The notes under the pieces: model-generated | The model's input: the letters and a program-made list of their open reading frames with translations, nothing else | Told to the model about the DNA's origin: nothing | Databases searched by the model: none | Shown here: piece after piece, positions 35,374 to 46,106 of the stretch | Position numbering within the stretch: position 1 is the first letter of the stretch | How the letters are laid out: each line of letters starts with the position of its first letter | Assembly: GCF_001695625.1 (NCBI RefSeq) | Contig: NZ_MBPN01000029.1 | Coordinates: 1-55,210, forward strand | Direction of reading: 5' to 3' | From: Pseudomonas defluvii | GTDB taxonomy: Bacteria; Pseudomonadota; Gammaproteobacteria; Pseudomonadales; Pseudomonadaceae | DNA length: 55,210 nucleotides | Translations under genes and position numbers: made by a program

Positions 35374-37782
35374 ATGAGCACTGACGGTGCCTTGAGTAGA
35401 ACCCGCTGGCTGCCGAGACTGCTCGGCATTCTGCTGTTGCTGATGGGCCTGGCACTGCTGGCCGGCGGCATAAAGCTAAGCCAGCTTGGCGGCTCGCTGT
35501 ATTACCTGATTGCCGGTATCGGTTTTGCCCTGTCGGGCATCCTGCTGCTGGCGTTACGCCGCAATGCCCTCGGCCTGTACGGTCTGGTTCTGCTGGGCAG
35601 CACCCTCTGGGCGCTGTGGGAAGTGGGCCTGGACTGGTGGCAACTGGTGCCCCGTCTGGCCCTGTGGTTCGCCCTGGGCGTTGTCCTGCTGCTGCCATGG
35701 GCACGCCGCCCACTGCGCGGCCAACCGAGCAAAGTGAACACCGGCCTGCTGAGCCTGGCCGTCGTGTTGTCGGGTGCTACAGCCATCGCCAGCCAGTTCA
35801 CTCACCCAGGTGAAATCAATGGCAAGCTGGGCCGCGACAGCAGTGACATGGCCAGCACCGCGCCGCAAATGCCGGACGGTGAATGGCAGGCCTATGGCCG
35901 CACTGAGTATGGTGACCGTTACTCGCCCCTACGCCAGATCACGCCCTACAACATTCACAAGTTGCAAGAAGCCTGGCGTATCCGTACAGGCGATCTGCCA
36001 ACTGACAACGACCCGGTGGAGCTGACCAACCAGAACACCCCGCTGAAAGCCAACGGCATGCTCTATGCCTGCACCGCGCACAGCAAAGTACTGGCATTGG
36101 ACCCGGACACCGGCGCGGAAATCTGGCGTTTCGATCCGCAGATCAAAAGCCCGGTCGGCTTCAAGGGCTTCGCCCACATGACCTGCCGGGGGGTGTCGTA
36201 TTACGACGAGAACAACTACGTCAACATGGACGGCAGCCCGGCCCCAAAAATCTCCGAAGCCGGCATGGCGGTGCTCCGCGCCTGCCCTCGCCGCCTCTAC
36301 CTGCCAACCGCTGATGCGCGCCTGATCGCACTGAACGCTGATAACGGCAAAATCTGTGAAGGCTTCGGCAATCAGGGTGTCATCGACCTGACCACCGGTA
36401 TCGGCCCATTCACCGCTGGCGGCTACTACTCAACCTCGCCTGCGGCCATTACCCGCCAACTGGTGATCATTGGCGGCCACGTCACCGACAACGAATCGAC
36501 CAACGAGCCGTCCGGTGTCATCCGCGCTTACGACGTACACGACGGGCACCTGGTCTGGAACTGGGACGCCGGCAACCCTGAGGCCACCGCACCGCTGGCA
36601 GCGGGCAAGTTCTACACCCGCAACTCCCCCAATATGTGGTCGTTGGCCAGCGTCGATGAAAAGCTCAACATGGTCTACCTGCCACTGGGCAACCAGACGC
36701 CAGACCAATGGGGCGCCGACCGCACCCCCGGCGCAGAGAAATTCAGCGCCGGCATCGTGGCCCTGGACCTGACCACCGGCAAGGTGCGCTGGAATTACCA
36801 GTTCACCCACCATGACCTGTGGGACATGGACGTCGGCAGCCAGCCGACCCTGCTTGACATGGCCACCGTCGATGGCGCGAAACCGGCCCTGATCGCACCG
36901 ACCAAACAGGGCAGCCTGTACGTCCTCGATCGTCGTGATGGCACGCCGATCATTCCGATCCAGGAAGTCCCGGTACCTCAGGGCGCGGTCGAAGGCGATC
37001 ACACTTCGCCGACCCAGGCACGCTCGGACCTCAACCTGCTAGGCCCGGACCTGACCGAACAAGCCATGTGGGGCGCCAGCCCGTTTGACCAGATGCTCTG
37101 CCGCATCCAGTTCCGCGAACTGCGCTACGAAGGCCAGTACACCCCGCCATCGCTGCAAGGCAGCCTGATTTACCCAGGCAACGTCGGCGTATTCAACTGG
37201 GGCAGCGTCTCGGTTGATCCGGTTCGCCAACTGCTGTTCACCAGCCCGAACTACATGGCCTTCGTCTCCAAGCTGGTGCCGCGCGCCGATGTTGCCGCAG
37301 GCAGCAAGCGTGAAAGCGAAACCAGCGGCGTACAACCCAATAGCGGTGCGCCCTATGCCGTGACCATGCATCCGTTCATGTCGCCGCTCGGCATACCGTG
37401 CCAGGCCCCCGCCTGGGGTTACGTTGCTGGTATTGACCTGAACAAAGGCAAAGTGGTGTGGAAACACAAGAACGGTACCAGCCGCGACAGCTCACCGCTG
37501 CCGATTGGCCTGCCGATCGGTGTACCGAGCATGGGCGGTTCAATTGTGACGGCCTCCGGCCTGGGCTTCCTCAGCGGCACACTCGACCAGTACCTGCGCG
37601 CCTACGACGTAAACACCGGCAAAGAGTTGTGGAAGTCGCGCCTGCCGGCAGGTGGCCAGGCAACCCCGATGACCTACACCGGCAAGGACGGCAAACAGTA
37701 CGTGCTGGTGACGGCTGGCGGCCATGGCTCGCTGGGCACCAAAATGGGTGACTACGTAATTGCTTACAAATTGGCTGACTGA
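35374..37782 (+). CDS. gcd: Membrane-bound PQQ-dependent glucose dehydrogenase
   Basis: An 802-residue inner-membrane quinoprotein that oxidises glucose to gluconolactone in the periplasm and passes electrons to ubiquinone. Five N-terminal membrane helices (about 14-145) are followed by the eight-bladed PQQ beta-propeller, starting near EWQAYGRTEYGDRYSPLRQI, with blades showing GxxxALDxxTG-type repeats (KVLALDPDTGAEIWRFDP, AGIVALDLTTGKVRWNYQF). The HDLWDMDVGSQP motif contains the catalytic-site aspartate region. Length matches E. coli Gcd. It follows oprB in the same direction. Confidence 0.97.
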   Translation: MSTDGALSRTRWLPRLLGILLLLMGLALLAGGIKLSQLGGSLYYLIAGIGFALSGILLLALRRNALGLYGLVLLGSTLWALWEVGLDWWQLVPRLALWFALGVVLLLPWARRPLRGQPSKVNTGLLSLAVVLSGATAIASQFTHPGEINGKLGRDSSDMASTAPQMPDGEWQAYGRTEYGDRYSPLRQITPYNIHKLQEAWRIRTGDLPTDNDPVELTNQNTPLKANGMLYACTAHSKVLALDPDTGAEIWRFDPQIKSPVGFKGFAHMTCRGVSYYDENNYVNMDGSPAPKISEAGMAVLRACPRRLYLPTADARLIALNADNGKICEGFGNQGVIDLTTGIGPFTAGGYYSTSPAAITRQLVIIGGHVTDNESTNEPSGVIRAYDVHDGHLVWNWDAGNPEATAPLAAGKFYTRNSPNMWSLASVDEKLNMVYLPLGNQTPDQWGADRTPGAEKFSAGIVALDLTTGKVRWNYQFTHHDLWDMDVGSQPTLLDMATVDGAKPALIAPTKQGSLYVLDRRDGTPIIPIQEVPVPQGAVEGDHTSPTQARSDLNLLGPDLTEQAMWGASPFDQMLCRIQFRELRYEGQYTPPSLQGSLIYPGNVGVFNWGSVSVDPVRQLLFTSPNYMAFVSKLVPRADVAAGSKRESETSGVQPNSGAPYAVTMHPFMSPLGIPCQAPAWGYVAGIDLNKGKVVWKHKNGTSRDSSPLPIGLPIGVPSMGGSIVTASGLGFLSGTLDQYLRAYDVNTGKELWKSRLPAGGQATPMTYTGKDGKQYVLVTAGGHGSLGTKMGDYVIAYKLAD

Positions 37783-37793
37783 TGCCAACTGAG

Positions 37794-37817
37794 AGCGCCC
37801 CGCGCAAACCGGGCGCT
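37794..37817 (+). terminator. First hairpin after gcd
   Basis: AGCGCCC/GGGCGCT with a 10-nt loop, followed by TTTC only. It probably supports the stronger terminator just downstream. Confidence 0.5.
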
Positions 37818-37829
37818 TTCATGTGATTG

Positions 37830-37860
37830 AACGGCTACCCTTTAGGTGGCCGTTTTTTTT
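37830..37860 (+). terminator. Terminator between gcd and lon
   Basis: A stem AACGGC-x-ACC/GGT-x-GCCGTT with a short loop runs directly into eight T residues, a clear rho-independent terminator. Confidence 0.85.
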
Positions 37861-37944
37861 GCATGGCGTGGGCACAACCTTTGCCATTGAAACAGCCTTT
37901 CACCCGCCCCATTTAAGCACCATAGTCATTTACGCAGGTGCCCC

Positions 37945-40365
37945 ATGAGCGACCAGCAGGATCTCCCGGAAACGCCAAAGGAACAGGCCGAAGTCGAACA
38001 TATTGAAGCCAGCCACAGTGGCCGTACCCACCTGGCATTGCCCGGCCAGCAACTGCCGGACAAGGTCTATATCATCCCGATTCACAACCGGCCGTTCTTC
38101 CCGGCGCAAGTGTTGCCGGTCATCGTCAATGAAGAACCCTGGGCAGAAACCCTCGATCTGGTGGCCAAGACACCGCACCATGCCTTGGCGCTGTTCTTCA
38201 TGGACACTCCGCCTGACGACCCTCGGCACTTTGATACATCGACGCTGCCAACCTACGGCACCCTGGTCAAGGTCCACCACGCCAGCCGCGAAAACGGCAA
38301 ACTGCAATTCGTTGCCCAAGGCCTGAGCCGTGTGCGTATCCGCGGCTGGCTCAAGCACCATCGACCGCCCTATCTGGTCGAGGTTGATTATCCGCATCAG
38401 CCCAGCGAGCCCACCGACGAGGTGAAGGCCTATGGCATGGCGCTGATCAACGCGATCAAGGAGCTGCTGCCGCTCAACCCGCTGTACAGCGAAGAACTGA
38501 AAAACTACTTAAACCGGTTCAGCCCAAACGACCCGTCCCCCCTCACCGACTTCGCCGCCGCACTGACCTCGGCCACCGGTAGCCAACTGCAGGAAGTGCT
38601 CGACTGTGTGCCCATGCTCAAGCGCATGGAGAAGGTCCTGCCGATGTTGCGCAAGGAGGTCGAGGTCGCACGCCTGCAGAACGAGATTTCTGCCGAAGTG
38701 AACCGGCAGATCGGTGAGCATCAGCGTGAGTTTTTCCTCAAGGAACAACTCAAAGTCATCCAACAGGAACTGGGGCTGACCAAGGACGACCGCAGTGCCG
38801 ATCTGGAACAGTTCAAGCAGCGCCTGGAAGGCAAAACTCTGCCAAGCGCCACGCAGAAACGTATCGATGAAGAACTGGGCAAGCTGTCGATTCTTGAGAC
38901 CGGCTCACCGGAGTATGCCGTCACCCGCAACTACCTGGACTGGGCAACCGCCCTGCCCTGGGGCGTTTACGGCAAAGACAAGCTTGACCTCAAGCATGCG
39001 CGCAAGGTGCTGGACCTTCACCATGCCGGCCTCGACGACATCAAGGAGCGAATCCTTGAGTTTCTTGCGGTGGGTGCCTACAAGGGCGAAATAAGCGGTT
39101 CGATTGTCCTGCTCGTAGGCCCGCCAGGCGTCGGCAAGACCAGCATCGGCAAATCCATTGCCGAATCCCTGGGACGGCCGTTCTACCGCTTCAGTGTTGG
39201 CGGCATGCGCGACGAAGCCGAGATCAAGGGGCACCGGCGCACCTACATCGGCGCCCAACCGGGCAAACTGGTGCAGGCCTTGAAGGACGTCGGCGTAATG
39301 AACCCGGTCATCATGCTCGACGAGATCGACAAGATGGGCCAGAGCTACCAGGGCGACCCCGCCTCGGCGCTGCTGGAGACCCTCGACCCGGAACAGAACG
39401 TCGACTTCCTCGACCATTACCTGGACCTGCGCCTGGACTTGTCCAAAGTGTTGTTCGTCTGCACCGCCAACACCCTCGACTCGATTCCCGGGCCATTGCT
39501 CGACCGCATGGAAGTGATCCGCCTTTCCGGCTACATCACCGAAGAGAAACTGGCTATCGCCAAGCGCCATTTGTGGCCCAAGCAACTGCAGAAAGCCGGG
39601 GTGGCCAAAACCAGCCTGAGTATCACCGACAGCGCCCTGCGCGCGGTCATCGAAGGCTATGCGCGCGAAGCTGGCGTACGTCAGCTTGAGAAGCAGTTGG
39701 GCAAGCTGGTGCGCAAAGCCGTGGTGCAGTTACTGGAGCACCCCGACACAACCATCAAGATTGGCACGAAGGACCTTGAAGCCTCCCTGGGCATGCCGGT
39801 GTTTCGCAGTGAACAGGTGCTGGCAGGAAAAGGCGTCATCACCGGCCTGGCCTGGACCAGCATGGGCGGCGCGACCTTGCCAATCGAGGCGACACTGATC
39901 CACACCCTGAACCGCGGCTTCAAACTGACCGGTCAGTTGGGCGATGTCATGAAGGAATCTGCCGAGATCGCCTACAGCTATGTCAGCTCGCACCTGAAGC
40001 AGTTCGGTGGCGACCCGAGCTTCTTCAACGAGGCCTTTATCCACCTGCATGTGCCGGAAGGAGCAACGCCCAAGGACGGCCCGAGTGCCGGCGTGACCAT
40101 GGCCAGTGCCTTGCTATCGCTGGCCCGCGACCAGGCGCCGAAGAAAGGCGTGGCCATGACTGGCGAGCTGACACTGACCGGGCATGTGCTGCCGATTGGC
40201 GGCGTACGCGAGAAGGTGATTGCCGCACGCCGACAGAAAATCTTCGAGCTGATCCTGCCTGAGGCCAACCGCGGCGATTTTGAAGAGCTGCCGGACTACC
40301 TCAAACAAGGCTTGAACGTGCACTTTGCCAAGCGTTTCAGCGACGTTGCCAACGTATTGTTCTGA
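37945..40365 (+). CDS. lon: Lon-type ATP-dependent serine protease (second Lon)
   Basis: An 806-residue LonA-family protease. The N-terminal substrate domain, a coiled-coil helix (EISAEVNRQIGEHQREFFLKEQLKVIQQELG), AAA+ module with Walker A GPPGVGKTS at about 392-400 and Walker B VIMLDEIDKM, and a C-terminal protease domain with Ser714 (GPSAG) and Lys757 (VREKVIAA) are complete. The first 30 residues are acidic and do not resemble the main LonA. In Pseudomonas the principal lon lies beside clpX; this one stands alone, so it is probably the additional copy (AsrA-like). It is preceded by the gcd terminator and followed by a REP-like hairpin. Confidence 0.9.
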   Translation: MSDQQDLPETPKEQAEVEHIEASHSGRTHLALPGQQLPDKVYIIPIHNRPFFPAQVLPVIVNEEPWAETLDLVAKTPHHALALFFMDTPPDDPRHFDTSTLPTYGTLVKVHHASRENGKLQFVAQGLSRVRIRGWLKHHRPPYLVEVDYPHQPSEPTDEVKAYGMALINAIKELLPLNPLYSEELKNYLNRFSPNDPSPLTDFAAALTSATGSQLQEVLDCVPMLKRMEKVLPMLRKEVEVARLQNEISAEVNRQIGEHQREFFLKEQLKVIQQELGLTKDDRSADLEQFKQRLEGKTLPSATQKRIDEELGKLSILETGSPEYAVTRNYLDWATALPWGVYGKDKLDLKHARKVLDLHHAGLDDIKERILEFLAVGAYKGEISGSIVLLVGPPGVGKTSIGKSIAESLGRPFYRFSVGGMRDEAEIKGHRRTYIGAQPGKLVQALKDVGVMNPVIMLDEIDKMGQSYQGDPASALLETLDPEQNVDFLDHYLDLRLDLSKVLFVCTANTLDSIPGPLLDRMEVIRLSGYITEEKLAIAKRHLWPKQLQKAGVAKTSLSITDSALRAVIEGYAREAGVRQLEKQLGKLVRKAVVQLLEHPDTTIKIGTKDLEASLGMPVFRSEQVLAGKGVITGLAWTSMGGATLPIEATLIHTLNRGFKLTGQLGDVMKESAEIAYSYVSSHLKQFGGDPSFFNEAFIHLHVPEGATPKDGPSAGVTMASALLSLARDQAPKKGVAMTGELTLTGHVLPIGGVREKVIAARRQKIFELILPEANRGDFEELPDYLKQGLNVHFAKRFSDVANVLF

Positions 40366-40393
40366 CTACTGCGGCGGCTGTGAGAGCCAGCCT

Positions 40394-40432
40394 TGCGGGC
40401 GATGCGCGTGATGCCATGGCGCATCGCCCGCA
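40394..40432. repeat. Inverted repeat with REP-like sequence after lon
   Basis: A perfect 14-bp stem TGCGGGCGATGCGC and its complement with an 11-nt loop follows the lon stop by 28 bp. The flanking GCATCGCGGGTGAGGCCGAC (from 40439) is a decayed REP of the same type as the array at 24844. It likely acts as a transcript-end structure. Confidence 0.7.
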
Positions 40433-40516
40433 GTGCCTGCATCGCGGGTGAGGCCGACGCCTACATGTGCGAGCGCTTCGGTTATGCTGCGTCTTCGTCG
40501 TTCATTCGGAGCCATC

Positions 40517-40909
40517 ATGACCATTGCCCGCCTGCTCGTTCCCGTGAGCCTCGCCCTGCTCAGCGCCTGTGCCCAACAACCGCGGCAGAACATCAATCTG
40601 GAAAAAACGGCAGACTGCCCCGTCCAGTTGCGAAATGATCAAACCCTCACCCTGACGCTGCCCAGCAACCCCACCACGGGCTACCGCTGGTTATTGCAAA
40701 ACCCTGCCGCCAGTATCCTGCGCAGCCTTGGCCCGGAGGTCTACAGCAACCCCGAAGGTACAGGGCTGGTCGGTAGCGCCGGGCAATCGGTATGGCGCTT
40801 CCAGGCGAAGACCGCTGGCGAGGGTCACTTGATACTGGTCTATCAACAACCCTGGGCACCGGAAGTCCCCCCGGCACAGACCTTTGATTGTGCAATTACG
40901 GTGAAGTAA
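40517..40909 (+). CDS. Chagasin-type (I42) cysteine protease inhibitor lipoprotein
   Basis: A 130-residue lipoprotein. A signal sequence ends in the lipobox LLSAC (Cys at about 17), giving a membrane-anchored protein. The I42 inhibitor fold is shown by the NPTTGYRW loop (about 58-65), the GxxGxxxWRFQA strand (here GSAGQSVWRFQAKTAG) and the QPWAP-type third loop (VYQQPWAPEVPP), the three loops that plug cysteine protease active sites. The start at MTIARLL follows GGAG; the longer frame from 40433 reads through the REP region. It is encoded alone between lon and cmoA. Confidence 0.85.
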   Translation: MTIARLLVPVSLALLSACAQQPRQNINLEKTADCPVQLRNDQTLTLTLPSNPTTGYRWLLQNPAASILRSLGPEVYSNPEGTGLVGSAGQSVWRFQAKTAGEGHLILVYQQPWAPEVPPAQTFDCAITVK

Positions 40910-40992
40910 GCCGCACTTGTCAGCCGGCCATGCATCCCGCTGCCAGTTTGGCTAAAATGCCGACCCTTTACCGCTGAACGCCTGGACTGCCC

Positions 40993-41736
40993 GTGAGCAA
41001 AGAACCCGACCGCCTATTCGCCCAGCCGCTTGGCCAGGTGCCCGACTTCGCCTTCAACGAAGACGTGGTCCGAGTGTTCCCGGACATGATCAAGCGTTCA
41101 GTACCCGGCTACCCGACCATTGTCGAGAACCTCGGCGTACTGGCTGCGCAGTTTGCTCAGCCGCACACCGCCCTGTACGACCTGGGCAGCTCGTTGGGTG
41201 CTGTCACCCAGGCACTGCGCCGGCATGTACGCCAGGACGGCTGCCGCGTTATCGCTGTGGACAACTCCGCAGCCATGGTCGAGCGTTGCCGCCAGTACCT
41301 CACGGCCCAAGACTCAATGTTCCAGGAGCTGCTGCCGGTCGAAGTGATCGAAGGCGACATCCTCGCCCTTGAGTTCCAGCCTGCCTCGGTGGTGGCGATG
41401 AACTTCACCCTGCAGTTCATTGCCCCAGAGCAGCGCCTGGCACTGCTGTCGCGTATTCGCCAGGCCCTGCTGCCCGGCGGCGCCCTGATCCTCTCGGAAA
41501 AACTGCGCTTCAACGACCCACAGGAACACGCCCTGCTCACCGACCTGCATGTCGCGTTCAAGCGCGCCAATGGCTACAGCGAACTGGAAATTGCCCAGAA
41601 ACGCAGTGCCATCGAGAACGTGATGAAACCCGACAGCCTGGAAGAACACCGTGAGCGTCTACTCGCAGCGGGCTTCTCCAAGGTCGTGCCGTGGTTCCAG
41701 TGCCTTAATTTCGCCTCACTGATTGCCCTGCCATGA
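40993..41736 (+). CDS. cmoA: Carboxy-S-adenosyl-L-methionine synthase
   Basis: A 247-residue SAM-fold enzyme that makes carboxy-SAM from SAM and prephenate for tRNA wobble uridine modification. The SAM loop is [11 protein letters not shown] (about 58-68), then [14 protein letters not shown], and the family-specific [22 protein letters not shown] segment near the N-terminus. The start is GTG. It overlaps cmoB by 4 bp (ATGA), and CmoA product is the CmoB substrate, so coupling makes sense. Confidence 0.96.
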   Translation: MSKEPDRLFAQPLGQVPDFAFNEDVVRVFPDMIKRSVPGYPTIVENLGVLAAQFAQPHTALYDLGSSLGAVTQALRRHVRQDGCRVIAVDNSAAMVERCRQYLTAQDSMFQELLPVEVIEGDILALEFQPASVVAMNFTLQFIAPEQRLALLSRIRQALLPGGALILSEKLRFNDPQEHALLTDLHVAFKRANGYSELEIAQKRSAIENVMKPDSLEEHRERLLAAGFSKVVPWFQCLNFASLIALP

Positions 41737-42689
41737 TTGATCTTTCCCCTCTTGTTCGCCGCCTGGCGGGCACCCCTCTGGCTGAATGGTCCCAGGGCCT
41801 GCAGGCACAACTCGATGCCAAGCTGGAAAAAGGCCATGGCGACCTCGAACGTTGGCAAGCGGCGCTCGATGCCCTGCCCGCGCTCACCCCCGAGCACGTC
41901 GACCTGCTCAACGGTCTGCGCCTGGACTGCGACTGCGAGCCTGCCACGCGTGAACAGATGCGCACGGCACTGATGGGCTTGTCGCCCTGGCGCAAGGGGC
42001 CTTTCGACCTGTTCGGGGTTCACGTCGACACCGAATGGCGTTCGGACTGGAAATGGGAGCGGGTCGCGCCGCACCTGGACTTGCGCGGCAAGCGTGTACT
42101 GGACGTCGGCTGCGGCAATGGCTACTACCAGTGGCGCATGCTCGGTGCCGGTGCCGACAGCGTCATTGGCGTAGACCCCAACTGGCTGTTCTTCTGCCAG
42201 TTCCAGGCCGTGCAACGTTACCTGCCAGAACTGCCGGCCTGGCACTTGCCGTTCGCCCTGGAAGACCTACCAGCGAACCTCGAAGGCTTCGACACCGTAT
42301 TCTCCATGGGCGTCTTCTACCATCGGCGCTCGCCAATCGAGCACCTGCTGGCGCTCAAGGACTGCCTGGTCAAGGGTGGCGAGTTGGTGTTGGAAACGTT
42401 GGTCATCGACGGTGATGAACAGCAGGTATTGGTACCTGAAGACCGCTACGCACAAATGCGCAACGTCTGGTTCCTGCCCTCGGTACCTGCGCTGGAGCGC
42501 TGGCTGCGTCGCGCCGGATTCAGTGACGTGCGCTGCGTCGATGTCAGCGTCACCAGCATCGAGGAACAACGCAGCACCGAGTGGATGCGTTATCAGTCGC
42601 TCAGCGACTTCCTCGACCCCAACGATCACAGCCGCACCATCGAAGGTTTGCCAGCACCACGCCGTGCGGTGCTGGTCGCGCGCAAGTAA
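41733..42689 (+). CDS. cmoB: tRNA U34 carboxymethyltransferase
   Basis: A 318-residue methyltransferase-fold enzyme transferring the carboxymethyl group of carboxy-SAM to 5-hydroxyuridine 34 of tRNA, forming cmo5U. The SAM-binding loop [20 protein letters not shown] is at about 122-141, preceded by [23 protein letters not shown], which is specific to CmoB. Length fits the family. It is the second gene of cmoAB and converges on pdxJ. Confidence 0.97.
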   Translation: MIDLSPLVRRLAGTPLAEWSQGLQAQLDAKLEKGHGDLERWQAALDALPALTPEHVDLLNGLRLDCDCEPATREQMRTALMGLSPWRKGPFDLFGVHVDTEWRSDWKWERVAPHLDLRGKRVLDVGCGNGYYQWRMLGAGADSVIGVDPNWLFFCQFQAVQRYLPELPAWHLPFALEDLPANLEGFDTVFSMGVFYHRRSPIEHLLALKDCLVKGGELVLETLVIDGDEQQVLVPEDRYAQMRNVWFLPSVPALERWLRRAGFSDVRCVDVSVTSIEEQRSTEWMRYQSLSDFLDPNDHSRTIEGLPAPRRAVLVARK

Positions 42690-42754
42690 TGCTCAATGCT
42701 AAGCCGCCGACCAGGTATCACCTCGTCTGGCGGCATACATGAGTGACCTATTGC

Positions 42755-43498
42755 TCAGCCGCGGCTGGCCGCCAGAATCAGAGACTTCATCTCGGCCACT
42801 GCCGACTTGAAGCCGACGAACAGGGCATGGGCAACCAGTGCATGCCCGATGTTCAGCTCGTTGATGCCCTTGATTGCCGCGACTGCTTCCACGTTGTGAT
42901 AGTGCAAGCCGTGCCCGGCGTTTACGATCAGGCCCTGAGCGACGCCAAAGGCCACGCCGTCGGCGACGCGCTTGAGCTCTTCAGCCACGTCAGCGGGTGT
43001 TTCGGCATCAGCGTAACGACCGGTATGCAGTTCGATAGCCGGAGCCCCAACACGGCGAGACGCCTCGATCTGGCGCTCGTCAGCATCGATGAACAAGGAC
43101 ACTTCCGAGCCGAGGCGCGACAGGCGCTCGACTGCCGCCTTGATCCGCGCTTCCTGGCCAGCCACATCCAGGCCGCCCTCGGTGGTCAGCTCCTGACGTG
43201 TTTCCGGTACCAGGCAGATATGTGCCGGGCGAATACGCTCGGCAAACGCCATCATTTCCTCGGTGACGCCCATCTCGAAGTTCATCCGCGTTTGCAGCAC
43301 ATCCTTGAGCAGCAGCACGTCGCGCTCCTGAATATGCCGGCGGTCTTCACGCAGGTGGACGGTGATGCCATCGGCACCGGCTTCCTCGGCATCCAGCGCG
43401 GCCTTGACCGGGTCCGGGTAACGCGTGCCACGGGCCTGGCGCAGGGTCGCCACGTGGTCGATGTTCACGCCGAGAAGAATGCGGTTGCTGTGGGTCAC
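42755..43498 (-). CDS. pdxJ: Pyridoxine 5'-phosphate synthase
   Basis: A 247-residue TIM-barrel enzyme that condenses 3-amino-2-oxopropyl phosphate and 1-deoxyxylulose 5-phosphate, the last de novo step to vitamin B6. It begins with [22 protein letters not shown], contains [14 protein letters not shown] and the C-terminal [11 protein letters not shown], all PdxJ hallmarks. The start is a GTG with AGGAG about 9 nt upstream; the frame continues 30 bp further but the extension is not conserved. It is the distal gene of the lepA-lepB-rnc-era-recO-pdxJ block. Confidence 0.95.
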   Translation of the reverse strand: MTHSNRILLGVNIDHVATLRQARGTRYPDPVKAALDAEEAGADGITVHLREDRRHIQERDVLLLKDVLQTRMNFEMGVTEEMMAFAERIRPAHICLVPETRQELTTEGGLDVAGQEARIKAAVERLSRLGSEVSLFIDADERQIEASRRVGAPAIELHTGRYADAETPADVAEELKRVADGVAFGVAQGLIVNAGHGLHYHNVEAVAAIKGINELNIGHALVAHALFVGFKSAVAEMKSLILAASRG

Positions 43499-43542
43499 GA
43501 AGAAGCTCTCCTGAAAATTGAGCCTCACAGCATACGACGAGC

Positions 43543-44226
43543 TTACGGCTTGCGAAACAGTTCGCGACTGACCAATGGCCTTCCGCCCAAATGAACAGCC
43601 AGCGCCTGACGCATCAAACGCTTGGCCGCGCTCAAGGCACCGGGCACACTCCAGTCGGCTTCGGCCATGGCTGTCAGCTCAACGCCATTGAACACACCCG
43701 GCTGAAGCAGGTAAACCCGCTCCAGGCCTGCATCCACCTGCAACCGATACAGGCCATCGGCGGCCAGCGGTTCCCCCGCAAGATCCCGATCCAACTCGAA
43801 GGCATACCCCAGCTCATCCAGCAGGCGCCACTCGAACGAGCGCAGCAACGGCTCCAGCGCGCGCCCGGCGGCCAATGCCTGCAAGGTTGCGGTGTAATGT
43901 TCAAACAACCGGGGGTGCGGGTCCTCGAGGGGCAGCAGTCGGGTCATCAACTCGTTAAGGTAGAGGCCACTGAACAGTGCATCACCGTTCAGCCAGATAC
44001 CGACACCATTGCTTTCCATGCGCCCGACGTTTTTCAGTTCACCACGGCCACGGAACTCGACTTCCAGCGCAACGAAGGGACGCGCCAGCGTTCCGGCCTT
44101 ACCCCGTGCACGACGTAACACCGCACGCAGCCGGCCCTGAGGCGTGAGGAAGTCCACCAGTGCACTGGTTTCGCGGTAGGCCCGACTGTGCAAGACGTAA
44201 GCCGGTTGGCCGACGGGTAGTTCCAT
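43543..44226 (-). CDS. recO: DNA repair protein RecO
   Basis: A 227-residue RecF-pathway mediator that loads RecA on SSB-coated DNA. The N-terminal OB fold ([29 protein letters not shown]) and the central helical segment with [15 protein letters not shown] are clear. The zinc-binding cysteines found in many RecO proteins are absent, as in other gamma-proteobacteria. The start at MELPVGQ is preferred by homology; a GTG 33 bp upstream is in frame. It lies 57 bp after era and 44 bp before pdxJ on the same strand. Confidence 0.93.
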   Translation of the reverse strand: MELPVGQPAYVLHSRAYRETSALVDFLTPQGRLRAVLRRARGKAGTLARPFVALEVEFRGRGELKNVGRMESNGVGIWLNGDALFSGLYLNELMTRLLPLEDPHPRLFEHYTATLQALAAGRALEPLLRSFEWRLLDELGYAFELDRDLAGEPLAADGLYRLQVDAGLERVYLLQPGVFNGVELTAMAEADWSVPGALSAAKRLMRQALAVHLGGRPLVSRELFRKP

Positions 44227-44282
44227 GAGTTGAACTTCAGAAAGGAGTCGGCCCGACACCGGACGGTATCGGGCCTGGAGGC

Positions 44283-45177
<895 letters not shown>

Positions 45178-45185
<8 letters not shown>

Positions 45186-45867
45186 TGCCATTCTCCACGC
45201 CCAGGGCGATCAGGGCTGCCGCCGCGGCGACCTGCTCGGCAATACGCCGGCTAACACCCTGCCCTCGGCTTTTTTCAGTCAACAGGGCCACTTCGCATTC
45301 GACGAAAAACGTCCGGCAATGCGGTTCACCCTGAATATCCACCACTTCATAGCGGGGCAGTTCGCAGGCCCGTGACTGCAGGAATTCCTGCAAACGGGTT
45401 TTCGGGTCCTTGTTGGTATCGACCAGCGTCAGGCTCTCGAACTCACCAGTCAGCCAGTCCAGCACGCGATCACGCGCGGTGTGCATGTCCGAGTCGAGGT
45501 AAATCGCACCGATAAGCGCTTCAAGGGCGTCGGCCAGAATCGACTCGCGACGGAAACCGCCGCTTTTCAATTCGCCAGAGCCCAGACGCAGGTACTCGCC
45601 GAGGTCGAACCCACGCGCCAGTACGGCCAGGGTCTCGCCCTTGACCAGCCGCGCACGCAGGCGTGACAACTGACCCTCACGGGCTTGCGGAAAACGCTCG
45701 AACAGCGCCTCACCGGCAACAAAGTTGAGAATCGCATCGCCCAGAAATTCCAGGCGCTCGTTGTTACGCCCGGCGTAACTGCGATGCGTGAGGGCCAGCA
45801 GCATCAGCTCCTGGTTCTTGAAGGTGTAGCCGAGCTTGCGCTCGAGGCGGCTCAAGGAAACGCTCAC
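45178..45867 (-). CDS. rnc: Ribonuclease III
   Basis: A 229-residue double-stranded RNA endonuclease processing rRNA and mRNAs. The signature [12 protein letters not shown] (36-47) carries catalytic Glu40 and Asp44, the second acidic cluster lies in [14 protein letters not shown], and the C-terminal dsRBD begins near [11 protein letters not shown] and ends with [16 protein letters not shown]. The start is a GTG with no good Shine-Dalgarno; a hairpin lies 35 nt upstream in the leader. It overlaps era by 8 bp. Confidence 0.96.
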
Positions 45868-45901
45868 AGTGTACCCACGCTCGGTTTATGGCCGATTTTT
45901 T

Positions 45902-45924
45902 GCGCCTGGGACTCAGCCCAGCGC
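45902..45924 (-). other. Leader hairpin upstream of rnc
   Basis: GCGC-TGGG paired with CCCA-GCGC, with a one-base bulge and a 6-nt loop, lies 35-57 nt before the rnc start codon. Enteric RNase III cleaves a leader hairpin of its own message; this stem is short for that but sits in the same place. Confidence 0.4.
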
Positions 45925-46075
45925 CCACACTTATCGGATTGGCTCGTGGCCGTCAGGTTTAACGCGTTGTTCAAATCCGGATCCTGAAAGACTATTTGGC
46001 TTCATGCCCTTCCGACCCAGTGATTCGGGGACATCCACAGACACCCTGAACACAGCCTATGCCAGAAAAGCATTC

Positions 46076-46097
46076 GGCGCTGTCCCAAGACAGCGCC
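46076..46097 (-). terminator. Hairpin after lepB
   Basis: A perfect 9-bp stem GGCGCTGTC/GACAGCGCC with a 4-nt loop starts 10 bp past the minus-strand lepB stop. It lacks a strong T tract, so it may only partially separate lepB from rnc. Confidence 0.6.
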
Positions 46098-46106
46098 GTT
46101 TAGGTG

